Shown: positions 16,285 through 24,707 of the stretch, in pieces
How positions within the stretch are numbered: position 1 is the first letter of the stretch
How the letters are laid out: each line of letters opens with the position of its first letter
Assembly (NCBI GenBank): GCA_005502875.1
Contig: SCMV01000012.1
Span: 1-64,000 of the forward strand
DNA length: 64,000 nt
Source of the DNA: Comamonadaceae bacterium 2PF
GTDB taxonomy: Bacteria; Pseudomonadota; Gammaproteobacteria; Burkholderiales; Burkholderiaceae_C
Reading direction: 5' to 3'
The notes under the pieces: model-generated
Seen by the model: the letters and a program-made list of their open reading frames with translations, nothing else
Database searches by the model: none
Told to the model about the DNA's origin: nothing
Program-made: the position numbers and the translations under genes

Positions 16285-17223
16285 TCACTCGATGTTCTGC
16301 ACCTGCTCGCGCATCTGCTCGATCAGCACCTTCATGTCCACCGAGATCTGGGTCAGCTCCAGCGCAGCGGCCTTCGAGCCCAGGGTGTTGGCCTCGCGGT
16401 GCAGCTCCTGGATCAGGAAGTCCAGGCGCTTGCCGACCTCGCCGCCCTTTTTCAGCAGGCGCCCGATCTCGTCGAGGTGGGCCTTCAGGCGCTGCAACTC
16501 CTCGTCGACGTCGATGCGCAGGGCATAGGCGGCGGCTTCCTGCAGCGCACGCTCTTGCGCGGCTTCAGGCGTGACGCTGCCGCCCACGGCCTGCAGGGCC
16601 TCGGTGTACTTCTGGACGAAGCGCTCCTGCTGGCGCTGCACGGCCTGGGGCACCAGGGGCTGGGCCTGCTCGGCCAGGGCCTTCAGGCCGGTGAGCTTGT
16701 CCTTGAGCACGCCGACCAGGCGGGCGCCTTCGCGCTCGCGGGCCTCGATCAGCGCGGCAATCGCCTGGCGGGTGGCTTCCAGGGCCGCGTCTTCCAGGCG
16801 CACCGACGGGGCGGCCGCGCGACACCAGTTCAGCACCTCGTTGACCGACAGCGGTTGCGACTTGGGCAGCCAGTTCTGCACCGTGCCTTCGAGGCGAGCC
16901 AGCGTGTGGAGCTGCTCGGGTTGGGGCTGCGGCCAGCCGGCGTCGGCGGCGCGCTGGGGCTGCATGCGCAGCTCGATCTTGCCGCGCTTGAAGGCGGCGG
17001 TCAGCAGGTCGCGAAGGGCGGGCTCCAGGGCGCGGAACTCGTCGGCCAGCTTGAAGCTCAGGTCCAGGAAACGGCTGTTGACGGAGCGCAATTCGGCGCT
17101 CACCGCCCCCGATGCCGTCTTGCGTGACGCATTCGACGCTTCCGAGTCGTCCGTGTTTTCACCGACGTGGTCGGGTGCCGACGCGACCGCGCTGGCAAAG
17201 CCGGTCATGGAGTAGACTGACAT
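16285..17223 (-). CDS. yicC: YicC/YloC-family endoribonuclease
   Basis: 312 residues. The N-terminus MSVYSMTGFASA and the C-terminal ELTQISVDMKVLIEQMREQVQNIE are family hallmarks, as are VSAELRSVNSRFLDLSFKL and EVGKRLDFLIQELHREANTLGSKA. YicC proteins are RNases involved in small-RNA and mRNA turnover. Compared with the usual form, which runs straight from TGFA to the SAELRSVN strand, there is an extra acidic, Ser-rich stretch at about residues 15-38. It is divergent from the Ser/Thr kinase gene, with only 30 bases between the starts. Confidence 0.93.
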   Translation of the reverse strand: MSVYSMTGFASAVASAPDHVGENTDDSEASNASRKTASGAVSAELRSVNSRFLDLSFKLADEFRALEPALRDLLTAAFKRGKIELRMQPQRAADAGWPQPQPEQLHTLARLEGTVQNWLPKSQPLSVNEVLNWCRAAAPSVRLEDAALEATRQAIAALIEAREREGARLVGVLKDKLTGLKALAEQAQPLVPQAVQRQQERFVQKYTEALQAVGGSVTPEAAQERALQEAAAYALRIDVDEELQRLKAHLDEIGRLLKKGGEVGKRLDFLIQELHREANTLGSKAAALELTQISVDMKVLIEQMREQVQNIE

Positions 17224-17253
17224 GGATCTATTTCACCCAGATAAAACACGATT

Positions 17254-18222
17254 ATGTCAAAGCCGAAACCCGCTCCGTTGCCCTCGGGCACCGTCGTGGG
17301 CGGCTACCAGATCGTCAAGAAGCTTGCCGCAGGCGGTTTCGGCGTGGTCTACCTCGCTGAAGACCCGGAAAAGCGCCTGGTCGCCCTCAAAGAGTACCTG
17401 CCTGCCTCGCTGGCCGAGCGTTCGGCCGGTGAACTCATTCCCCGCGTCAAGCCCGACAAGCAGCCACTCTACCGCCTGGGGCTGAAAAGTTTCTTCGAAG
17501 AAGGCCGCTCGCTGGCCCAGATCGCCCACCCGAGTGTGGTGTCGGTGCTGAACTTCTTCCGCGAAAACGAAACCGTCTACATGGTGATGAACTACCTCCA
17601 GGGCGACACCCTGCAGGACTTCATCGTCACCGCGCGCGACTTGAAGCGCGACAAGGTCTTCCGCGAGTCCACCATCCGCAGCCTCTTCGACGAGATCCTG
17701 CGCGGCCTGCGCATCGTGCACCAGCACAAGATGCTGCACCTGGACATCAAGCCGGCCAACATCTTCATCACCAACGACAACCGGGCCGTGCTGCTGGACT
17801 TCGGCGCCGCCCGCGAGGTGCTGAGCAAGGAAGGCAACTTCATCCGCCCGATGTACACGCCGGGCTTTGCCGCCCCCGAGATGTACCGCCGCGACGGCTC
17901 GCTGGGCCCCTGGACGGACATCTACGCGATTGGCGCCTGCATCTACGCCTGCATGCAGGGCTACCCGCCCAACGACGCGCCCCAGCGCCTGGAAAAAGAC
18001 CGCCTGAGCCTGTCGCTCTCGCGCCTGCGCAACGTCTACTCGGACAACCTCATCGAGGTCACCGAGTGGTGCATGTCCCTTGACCCGCTGGCCCGGCCGC
18101 AGAGCGTCTTCGCGCTGCAGAAGGAGCTGGCGCGCGAAACCGAACGCCGCTACTCCAAGCTCACCTTCTCCGAGCGCGTGAAGCTGCAACTCGAAAACCT
18201 CAAGTCCGGTGCGAAGGCATGA
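17254..18222 (+). CDS. Eukaryotic-like serine/threonine protein kinase
   Basis: 322 residues forming one Hanks-type kinase domain with no transmembrane anchor. The Gly-rich loop is LAAGGFGVVYLA, the ATP lysine is K46 (VALKEYLP), the catalytic loop is HLDIKPANI (D164, K166, N169; Leu replaces the Arg of HRD) and the magnesium motif is D182-FG. An activation segment with YTPGFAAPEM follows. Its stop overlaps the start of a PP2C phosphatase gene (ATGA), so the two form an opposed kinase-phosphatase pair. Targets are unknown. Placement between yicC and rph is shared with several Burkholderiales as I recall. Confidence 0.93.
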   Translation: MSKPKPAPLPSGTVVGGYQIVKKLAAGGFGVVYLAEDPEKRLVALKEYLPASLAERSAGELIPRVKPDKQPLYRLGLKSFFEEGRSLAQIAHPSVVSVLNFFRENETVYMVMNYLQGDTLQDFIVTARDLKRDKVFRESTIRSLFDEILRGLRIVHQHKMLHLDIKPANIFITNDNRAVLLDFGAAREVLSKEGNFIRPMYTPGFAAPEMYRRDGSLGPWTDIYAIGACIYACMQGYPPNDAPQRLEKDRLSLSLSRLRNVYSDNLIEVTEWCMSLDPLARPQSVFALQKELARETERRYSKLTFSERVKLQLENLKSGAKA

Positions 18223-19163
18223 GATTCTCCGTCTACCAGATCAGCCGCAAGGGCGGCCGTGAAAAGAACGAAGACCGCATGGGCTACTGCTACACGCGGG
18301 ACTCGGGGCTGTTTGCACTTGCCGATGGCATGGGCGGCCACCCCGAGGGCGAGATGGCCTCGCAACTCGCGCTGCAAACCATGGCAGCCCTGTACCAGCG
18401 CGACGCCAAGCCCCGCCTGGCCGACCCCATCCGCTTCCTGCAGGACGCCATCATGGCGGGTCACCACCAGCTGCTGCGCTACGCCAGCGAGCGCGGCCTG
18501 ATGGACACCCCTCGCACCACCATCGTCGCCTGCATCATGCAGGGCAACACGGCCTACTGGGCCCACTGCGGTGACTCGCGCCTGTACTTCGTGCGCGGCG
18601 ACAAACTCATCGCCCGCACGCGCGACCACTCCTACTCCGAGCTGCAGAACACGCTGTCCTCGGTGGTGCCGCTCAACGAGCGCTACAACCGCAACGTGCT
18701 CTTCACGTGCCTGGGCAGCCCGGGCAAGCCGGTGGTCGACACCGCCGGCCCGCTGGTGCTGCAAGAAGGCGACCGCATCATGCTGTGCTCCGACGGCCTT
18801 TGGGGCACGGTCGAAGACGACGCCATCACCCAGAACCTGGCCACGCGCACCATCTCCGACGCCGTGCCCGAACTCGTCGAGATGGCCCTGCGCAACGGCG
18901 GCGCCAAGTGCGACAACGTGACCGTGCTGGCCATGGAGTGGGAGTCGGCCGCCAACGACGACCAGCCTGGCGTGAGCACCGACAGCCTGGGCGACGAGGT
19001 CTTCGCCTCGACCATCCAGGCCAGTGTGGGCAACACCGGCACACCGGGCGACAATGTCGAGGTCGATGACCTGGACGAAGCCGAGATCGAGCGCTCCATC
19101 CGCGAGATCAACGAGGCCATCCGTCGTTCGTCGGCCAGCGCCGCCGCCAAAAAAACGACCTGA
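18219..19163 (+). CDS. PP2C-family serine/threonine phosphatase
   Basis: 314 residues. Metal-binding aspartates occur in KNEDRMG (D19), ADGMGGHPEGEMAS (D36), CSDGLWG and CDNVTV, and HCGDSRLY with TRDHSY completes the PP2C motif set. The catalytic domain ends around residue 245; the remaining acidic tail, ending in a Ser/Ala/Lys-rich stretch, shows no known domain. The four-base overlap with the kinase gene implies translational coupling and balanced expression. It should reverse the kinase's phosphorylations. Confidence 0.93.
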   Translation: MRFSVYQISRKGGREKNEDRMGYCYTRDSGLFALADGMGGHPEGEMASQLALQTMAALYQRDAKPRLADPIRFLQDAIMAGHHQLLRYASERGLMDTPRTTIVACIMQGNTAYWAHCGDSRLYFVRGDKLIARTRDHSYSELQNTLSSVVPLNERYNRNVLFTCLGSPGKPVVDTAGPLVLQEGDRIMLCSDGLWGTVEDDAITQNLATRTISDAVPELVEMALRNGGAKCDNVTVLAMEWESAANDDQPGVSTDSLGDEVFASTIQASVGNTGTPGDNVEVDDLDEAEIERSIREINEAIRRSSASAAAKKTT

Positions 19164-19216
19164 TTCGGACGACCTGACCCTGGGCGACTGGCACCGAGTC
19201 CATCGCCCGATTCACC

Positions 19217-19247
19217 GGCCCGGGCACCCGCTCCGGGCCTTTGCTTT
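19217..19247 (+). terminator. Possible terminator or attenuator between the PP2C gene and rph
   Basis: GGCCCGG (19217-19223) pairs with CCGGGCC (19233-19239) and is followed by TTTGCTTTT. The T tract is interrupted, so termination may be partial. It would separate the kinase/phosphatase pair from rph. Confidence 0.5.
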
Positions 19248-19279
19248 TCCCCGCCACTTTTTTCTTCACGGACACCACC

Positions 19280-20008
19280 ATGGCCTACAACCGCCCCCAC
19301 GGTCGCGCGCTCGACAGCTTGCGCCCCCTGACCATCACCCGCGGCTACACCATCCACGCCGAAGGCTCGGTGCTCATCTGCTTTGGCGACACCAAGGTCC
19401 TGTGCACCGCCTCGGTTGAAGAGAAGGTGCCGCCGCACAAGCGCGGCAGCGGCGAAGGCTGGGTGACGGCCGAGTACGGCATGCTGCCCCGCTCCACCCA
19501 CACCCGCAGCGACCGCGAGGCAGCTCGCGGCAAGCAAAGCGGCCGCACACAAGAGATCCAGCGCCTGATCGGCCGCAGCCTGCGCGCCGTGGTCGACCTG
19601 GCCAAGCTGGGCGAGCGCTCCATCGTCATCGACTGCGACGTGATCCAGGCCGACGGCGGCACCCGCACCGCGGCCATCACCGGCGCCTACGTGGCCCTGG
19701 CCGACGCCGTCAAGGGCCTGATCGCCCAAGGCAAGATCAGCGAGAGCCCCATCCTCAACCCGGTGGCTGCCATCAGCGTGGGCATCGTCGAAGGCACGCC
19801 GCTGCTCGACCTCGAGTACATCGAGGACTCGGCCTGCGACACCGACATGAACGTCGTCATGACCGGCGCTGGCCACTACGTGGAAGTGCAAGGCACGGCC
19901 GAAGGCGTGGCCTTCACCCGCGCCGAGATGGACCAACTGCTGGCCTTGGCAGAGAAGGGCATCCGCGAACTCGTGGCCGCCCAGGCCGCTGCGCTCGCGC
20001 AGGCCTGA
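19280..20008 (+). CDS. rph: Ribonuclease PH
   Basis: 242 residues, the full-length form. RNase PH trims tRNA 3' ends phosphorolytically. Conserved blocks include [40 protein letters not shown], the phosphate-site RSLRAVVDL and [20 protein letters not shown]. The ATG at 19280 (MAYNRPHGR) is preferred to an in-frame upstream ATG at 19241, which would add a non-conserved leader. It is followed by rdgB after 91 bases. Confidence 0.96.
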   Translation: MAYNRPHGRALDSLRPLTITRGYTIHAEGSVLICFGDTKVLCTASVEEKVPPHKRGSGEGWVTAEYGMLPRSTHTRSDREAARGKQSGRTQEIQRLIGRSLRAVVDLAKLGERSIVIDCDVIQADGGTRTAAITGAYVALADAVKGLIAQGKISESPILNPVAAISVGIVEGTPLLDLEYIEDSACDTDMNVVMTGAGHYVEVQGTAEGVAFTRAEMDQLLALAEKGIRELVAAQAAALAQA

Positions 20009-20099
20009 ACGCCCTGGGCAGGCTCATCGCCAAATCGCCATGGGCCTGTGCGCCCCTGCCCCGCCTCACCGACCCGCCAGCCTTTCGAAAGCCCCGCGC

Positions 20100-20774
20100 A
20101 TGAGCAAGCGACTGATCCTCGCCTCCAACAACGCCAAGAAGCTCAAGGAGCTGCAGGCGCTGATCGCCCCGCTCGGGGTCGAGTTGGTGACCCAGGGCAG
20201 CCTGGGCATCCCCGAAGCCGAAGAACCGCACATCACCTTCGTCGAGAACGCCCTGGCCAAGGCACGCCATGCCGCTGCGGCGGTCGGTGGCCCGGCGTTG
20301 GCCGATGACTCTGGCCTGTGCGTCGATGCGCTGGGGGGCGCCCCCGGCGTGCGATCGGCCCGTCACGCGGTGGACGCCGGCCGCATCGCCGAAGGCCTGC
20401 CGCGCGAGCAGATCGACCAGGCCAACAACGAGTGGCTGCTCACGCAGATGAAGGACCAGGCGCTGCGCGGCGCGCACTTCACCTGCCTGCTGGTGGCCGT
20501 GCGCCATGCCGAAGACCCCGAACCCCTGATCGCCGAAGGCCAGTGGCTCGGCGACCTGCTTGAAGCCCCTCAGGGTGCGCACGGATTCGGTTACGACCCG
20601 CTGCTGTGGGTGCCCTCTCACGGCTGCAGCGCCGCCGACCTGGACCCGGCCATCAAGAACGCCATCAGCCACCGCGCGCTGGCCTGCCAGCAGTTGCTGG
20701 CGTTGATGCGCGCGCGCTGGGGACTGGGCGAAAGCACAGCTGCCATGGCCAGCGGCTGGGCCTGGCAACACTGA
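20100..20774 (+). CDS. rdgB: XTP/dITP diphosphatase (non-canonical purine NTP pyrophosphatase)
   Basis: 224 residues, slightly longer than the E. coli enzyme. It hydrolyses dITP and XTP to keep deaminated purines out of nucleic acids. The N-terminal LILASNNAKKLKELQAL, central PALADDSGLCVDALGGAPGVRSA (given in part: LADDSGLCVDALGG) and C-terminal HGFGYDPLLWVP and SHRALA are family motifs. ATG 20100 is preferred to 20040 because the family begins directly at the LILASNN strand. It lies between rph and hemW, 18 bases from the latter. Confidence 0.95.
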   Translation: MSKRLILASNNAKKLKELQALIAPLGVELVTQGSLGIPEAEEPHITFVENALAKARHAAAAVGGPALADDSGLCVDALGGAPGVRSARHAVDAGRIAEGLPREQIDQANNEWLLTQMKDQALRGAHFTCLLVAVRHAEDPEPLIAEGQWLGDLLEAPQGAHGFGYDPLLWVPSHGCSAADLDPAIKNAISHRALACQQLLALMRARWGLGESTAAMASGWAWQH

Positions 20775-20792
20775 GCGCAACCAAGCCTCGCC

Positions 20793-22064
20793 ATGATCAC
20801 CCTGCAACGCCCAGGCGCACTCACCGCCCTGCCACCGCTGTCGCTGTACGTGCACCTGCCCTGGTGCCTCAAGAAGTGCCCCTACTGCGACTTCAACTCG
20901 CATGAACCGGCCCTCGGGGCGACCTCTGCCTCACCCACCCAAGGCGTGGTGTTCGGATTGACGCCACCCGGCGCCGAGCCGCCCGCCAAGGCGCCAGCGG
21001 CCTCGCGCCTGACCGCCGAGGTGCAATCGCGCTACCTCGACGCCCTGTGCGCCGACCTCGAATCCGCCCTGCCCCAGATCTGGGGCCGCCGCGTGCACAC
21101 CATCTTCATCGGTGGCGGCACGCCCAGCCTGTTCTCGCCGGAAAGCATCGATCGCTTGCTGGCCGACATCCGCGCTCGCCTGCCCCTGGAGCCGGGTTGC
21201 GAAATCACCTTGGAAGCCAACCCAGGCACCTTCGAGCGAGACCGCTTCAAGGCTTTCCGCCAAGCCGGCGTCACGCGCCTGTCGATTGGTGTGCAGAGCT
21301 TCGACGACACCAAACTCAAAGCACTGGGCCGCGTGCACGACCGCGCACAAGCACTGGCTGCTGTCGAAGAGGCTCAGCGCTGCTTCGACACCTTCAACCT
21401 CGACCTGATGTACGCCCTGCCCGGCCAGACCATGGCCGAGCTTCAGGCCGACCTCGACCAGGCCCTGGCCTTCGAGCCCCCACACCTCTCGCTCTACCAC
21501 CTCACGATGGAGCCCAACACCGTCTTCGGCAGCCGCCCCCCGGCCGACCTGCCCGACGACGACACCGCCTTCGACATGCTCGACCTGCTGACCGCAGGCA
21601 CCACGGCGGCGGGCCTGCAGCGCTACGAGGTATCGGCCTACGCACGCCCAGGCCACCACTGCGAGCACAATCTCAACTACTGGCAGTTCGGCGACTACCT
21701 CGGCATCGGCGCCGGCGCGCACAGCAAGATCAGCTTCCCGGACCGCATCGTGCGGCAGGTGCGATGGCGCGAGCCGAACACCTACATGGACAAGGCCATG
21801 CAAGGCCAGGCCACCTCGAACGAGAACGAAGTCGGCCTGTCGGCGCGCCCCTTCGAGTTCATGATGAACGCCCTGCGCCTCAAAGACGGCTTCGAGCTGC
21901 AGCGCTTCGCCGAGCGCACGGGCCTGACGCTGGCCAGCATCCAGAAACCCCTGGCAGAGGCCGAGGCCAAAGGACTGCTGCAACGCGACCTCGCGCGCGC
22001 CTGGCCCACGGACAAGGGCTTCGACTTCCTGAGCGACCTGCAGGCACTCTTTCTCAACGAGTGA
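20793..22064 (+). CDS. hemW: Radical SAM heme chaperone HemW
   Basis: 423 residues. The iron-sulfur motif is C25-x3-C29-x2-C32 (CLKKCPYCDF), the HemW-type CxxxCxxCxF. GGGTPSLF, LEANPGTFERDRF and RLSIGVQSFDD are the SAM-domain motifs, and the HemW C-terminal domain ends the protein. HemW binds heme and delivers it to respiratory enzymes; it is not an active coproporphyrinogen oxidase despite similarity to HemN. An extra Pro/Ala-rich stretch of about 30 residues (near 38-72) sits between the cluster motif and the next helix. It ends the rph-rdgB-hemW run. Confidence 0.94.
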   Translation: MITLQRPGALTALPPLSLYVHLPWCLKKCPYCDFNSHEPALGATSASPTQGVVFGLTPPGAEPPAKAPAASRLTAEVQSRYLDALCADLESALPQIWGRRVHTIFIGGGTPSLFSPESIDRLLADIRARLPLEPGCEITLEANPGTFERDRFKAFRQAGVTRLSIGVQSFDDTKLKALGRVHDRAQALAAVEEAQRCFDTFNLDLMYALPGQTMAELQADLDQALAFEPPHLSLYHLTMEPNTVFGSRPPADLPDDDTAFDMLDLLTAGTTAAGLQRYEVSAYARPGHHCEHNLNYWQFGDYLGIGAGAHSKISFPDRIVRQVRWREPNTYMDKAMQGQATSNENEVGLSARPFEFMMNALRLKDGFELQRFAERTGLTLASIQKPLAEAEAKGLLQRDLARAWPTDKGFDFLSDLQALFLNE

Positions 22065-22135
22065 GCTTCAACGAAGGGCCTTTGAGCCCATCACCGCCGC
22101 ACCAGGCAAAGCAGGCAAGCGCCTCGTCGACCAGG

Positions 22136-22168
22136 AAAAAAGCCGCTGGCTCTCACCAGCGGCTTTTT
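22136..22168. terminator. Bidirectional terminator between hemW and fadD
   Basis: AGCCGCTGG (22141-22149) pairs with CCAGCGGCT (22156-22164) across a 6-nt loop, with an A run before and a T run after, so it serves both converging transcripts. Confidence 0.88.
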
Positions 22169-22190
22169 CATTGGGCAGCCTGAATCAGGG

Positions 22191-23888
22191 TCAGGCGGCC
22201 TTCTTCTCGTCGCGCAGTTCGCGGCGCAGGATCTTGCCCACGTTGGTCTTGGGCAGGTCGTTGCGGAACTCGACGTACTTGGGGCACTTGTAGCCGGTCA
22301 GTTGCTCGTGGCAGTAGGCCTTGAGCTGGGCTTCGGTCAGGGTGCTGTCCTTGCGCACCACGAACAGCTTGACGGCCTCGCCAGACTTCTCGTCGGGCAC
22401 GCCGACCGCAGCACACTCCATCACACCCGGGTGCAGGTTCACCACCTGCTCGACTTCGTTGGGGTACACGTTGAAGCCCGAGACCAGGATCATGTCCTTC
22501 TTGCGGTCCACGATCTTGACCTGACCCGTCGCGTCCATGATGCCGATGTCGCCGGTGCGGAAGAAGTTGTCGGCGGTCATGACCTTGGCGGTCTCGTCGG
22601 CGCGCTGCCAGTAGCCGGCCATCACCTGCGGGCCACGGATGGCGATCTCGCCGACCGCGCCGATCTCCAGGTGGTTGCCATCGTCGTCCAGGATGGCGAC
22701 TTCGGTCGAAGGCAGCGGGTAGCCGATCGAGCCGTTGAACTCGGTGTTGTCCAGGCGGTTGGCCGTGGCCACCGGCGAGGTCTCGGACAGGCCGTAACCT
22801 TCAACGATGGCACAACCCGTGACCTTCTTCCACTTCTCGGCGGTGGCTTGCTGCACGGCCATGCCGCCGCCCATCGACACCTTCAGGCCGGAGAAGTCCA
22901 GCTTGATGAAGTCGGGGTGGTTGGCCAGCGCGTTGAACAGCGTGTTCACAGCGGGGAACTGGTTGATCTTGTACTTGCCCAGGGTCTTGATCACGGCCGG
23001 CAGGTCGCGCGGGTTCGGGATCAGGATGTTCATGCTGCCCATGCGAGCGCCCATGAAGTAGCACACCGTCAGCGCGAAGATGTGATAGAGCGGCAGCGCA
23101 CACACGGCCACCAGCGGCTGGTTGCCCAGCTTGCTCAGCTCAGGCTTGAACCAGGCTTCGTTTTGCAGGATGTTGGCCACCACGTTGCTGTGCAGCAGCG
23201 TTGCGCCCTTGGACACGCCCGTGGTGCCGCCGGTGTACTGCAGGAAGGCCACATCGCTGGGCTGCATGCTCGGGCGGGTGTACTTGGCCGAAGCGCCCTT
23301 GGCCAGCGCGTCCTTGAACGACACCACCTTGACCGAGCCCGTGGGCAGGCTGAAAGCCGGCACCATCTTCTTGACGTGGCGCACGACCAAGTTCACCAGC
23401 GCGCCCTTGAGGAAGGGCAGCAGGTCGCCCATGGCGGCCAGCACCACGGTCTTGACCGGCGTGCGCGCGATGACTTCCTGCAGCGTGGTCGCGAAGTTCT
23501 CCAGGATCACGATGGCTTCGGCGCCCGAGTCCTTGAGCTGGTGCTCCAGTTCACGCGGGGTGTAGAGCGGGTTGACGTTGACCACCACGTAGCCGGCGCG
23601 CAGCACGGCAGCGATGGCCACCACGTATTGCGGCACGTTGGGCATCATCAGCGCGATGCGAGCGCCCTTGGCCAACCCCAGCGACTGGAAGTAGGCAGCC
23701 AACGAGCGAGAGAGCTCATCGACCTGTTCGAAGGTCCAGTGCACGTCCATGAACGCGGCCATGTCGCGCTTGGCGTGCTGCTTGAAAGCCTGATCCAGCA
23801 GATCGACCAGCGAGTTGTACTCGCCCAGGTTGATGGTTGCGGGCACGCCGGGCTCATAGCTGGCCAGCCAGGGTTGAGAAGTCGTCAT
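22191..23888 (-). CDS. fadD: Long-chain fatty-acid-CoA ligase
   Basis: 565 residues, the usual FadD length. It activates fatty acids to acyl-CoA through an acyl-adenylate. The AMP-binding P-loop motif is LQYTGGTTGVSKGA, followed by EGYGLSETSP, the FACS region FFRTGDIGIMDATGQVKIVDRKKD (given in part: TGDIGIMDATG, VDRKKDMI) and the C-terminal PKTNVGKILRREL with the catalytic lysine. A perfect 25-bp palindrome lies 31 bases upstream of the ATG. It is divergent from a Tat-subunit/GMC oxidoreductase operon, which suggests lipid or long-chain alcohol metabolism. Confidence 0.95.
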   Translation of the reverse strand: MTTSQPWLASYEPGVPATINLGEYNSLVDLLDQAFKQHAKRDMAAFMDVHWTFEQVDELSRSLAAYFQSLGLAKGARIALMMPNVPQYVVAIAAVLRAGYVVVNVNPLYTPRELEHQLKDSGAEAIVILENFATTLQEVIARTPVKTVVLAAMGDLLPFLKGALVNLVVRHVKKMVPAFSLPTGSVKVVSFKDALAKGASAKYTRPSMQPSDVAFLQYTGGTTGVSKGATLLHSNVVANILQNEAWFKPELSKLGNQPLVAVCALPLYHIFALTVCYFMGARMGSMNILIPNPRDLPAVIKTLGKYKINQFPAVNTLFNALANHPDFIKLDFSGLKVSMGGGMAVQQATAEKWKKVTGCAIVEGYGLSETSPVATANRLDNTEFNGSIGYPLPSTEVAILDDDGNHLEIGAVGEIAIRGPQVMAGYWQRADETAKVMTADNFFRTGDIGIMDATGQVKIVDRKKDMILVSGFNVYPNEVEQVVNLHPGVMECAAVGVPDEKSGEAVKLFVVRKDSTLTEAQLKAYCHEQLTGYKCPKYVEFRNDLPKTNVGKILRRELRDEKKAA

Positions 23889-23918
23889 TTGTCTTCCTCT
23901 GATGGGTCGATGGAGGCA

Positions 23919-23943
23919 GGACTGTCACCAAGCGTGACAGTCC
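23919..23943. promoter_or_regulatory. Perfect palindrome in the fadD leader region (candidate operator or hairpin)
   Basis: GGACTGTCAC (23919-23928) and GTGACAGTCC (23934-23943) are exact inverted repeats separated by 5 bases, starting 31 bases upstream of the fadD ATG. The lack of a T run argues against a terminator. It could bind a dimeric regulator of fadD or form an mRNA leader hairpin. Its sequence does not match the PsrA or E. coli FadR sites I know. Confidence 0.5.
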
Positions 23944-24170
23944 GAAACTGGAGCGTTGTTCGCTGCATGGATTCTGCAACATTCGCGACCAAGGGTTTTC
24001 CCGAGACACGGCACGCCGCGATCGTTGTTTGAAACGCCGATGCACATTGAACACGGGATCGCGCGATGCCAGCTCAGGGTATGTGAGAACTCTGTCACGG
24101 GCACAATCACCGGCTGATTTGACTCAGAATGTTTTCACCTTGGCGTCCCCACAGATGAGACAGATTCGAC

Positions 24171-24707
24171 ATGGTTGACCGCGCGATTGATCACCCCCTC
24201 ACCCCCAAGCGACGCTGGTTCCTCAAGACCGCGCTGGCCATCGGCGCCGTTGGTGCGTCGCTGGGCGGCCTGGTTTACTGGCACCGCGGCATGGCGGACA
24301 ACAAGCTGACCGAACATGGCCGCGACGTGCTGCGAGGCCTGGCCATCGGCATGGTTGGTCCCATGCTGCCCACAGAAGCCAAGGCCCGTGAGGCGGCCCT
24401 CGAAGCCCACCTCGAACGCGTCGAGGTGTTCATGAACGGCCTGCCCACCTTCCTCAAGGGTCAGATCGGCGCCGTGCTGGGCCTGCTGGGCAACCTGCCC
24501 ACTCGCAAGATGCTCACCGGCCTGGGCAAGCGCTGGAGCGATGCCTCCGAAGCCGAGATCGCAGACGCGATCGAGACCATGCGTTTGAACCCGCTGCCCA
24601 CCACGCGTCTGACCTACCAGGTTGTCCGTTCGGTGACCTGCATGGTCTTTTTCTCCAACTCCGCCAACTGGCCCCTGACCGGCTACCCAGGCCCTGTCGA
24701 ACTATGA
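24171..24707 (+). CDS. Tat-signal small subunit partnered with a GMC oxidoreductase
   Basis: 178 residues. The N-terminus has a twin-arginine motif (KRRWFLK) followed by a hydrophobic stretch ALAIGAVGASLGGLVYW, so it should be exported by Tat. The rest is a short helical domain without cofactor motifs, comparable to small subunits of membrane or periplasmic GMC dehydrogenases. Its stop overlaps the start of the GMC gene (ATGA). The likely role is to carry or anchor the folded flavoprotein partner across the membrane; this is inference from the gene pair. Confidence 0.8.
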   Translation: MVDRAIDHPLTPKRRWFLKTALAIGAVGASLGGLVYWHRGMADNKLTEHGRDVLRGLAIGMVGPMLPTEAKAREAALEAHLERVEVFMNGLPTFLKGQIGAVLGLLGNLPTRKMLTGLGKRWSDASEAEIADAIETMRLNPLPTTRLTYQVVRSVTCMVFFSNSANWPLTGYPGPVEL

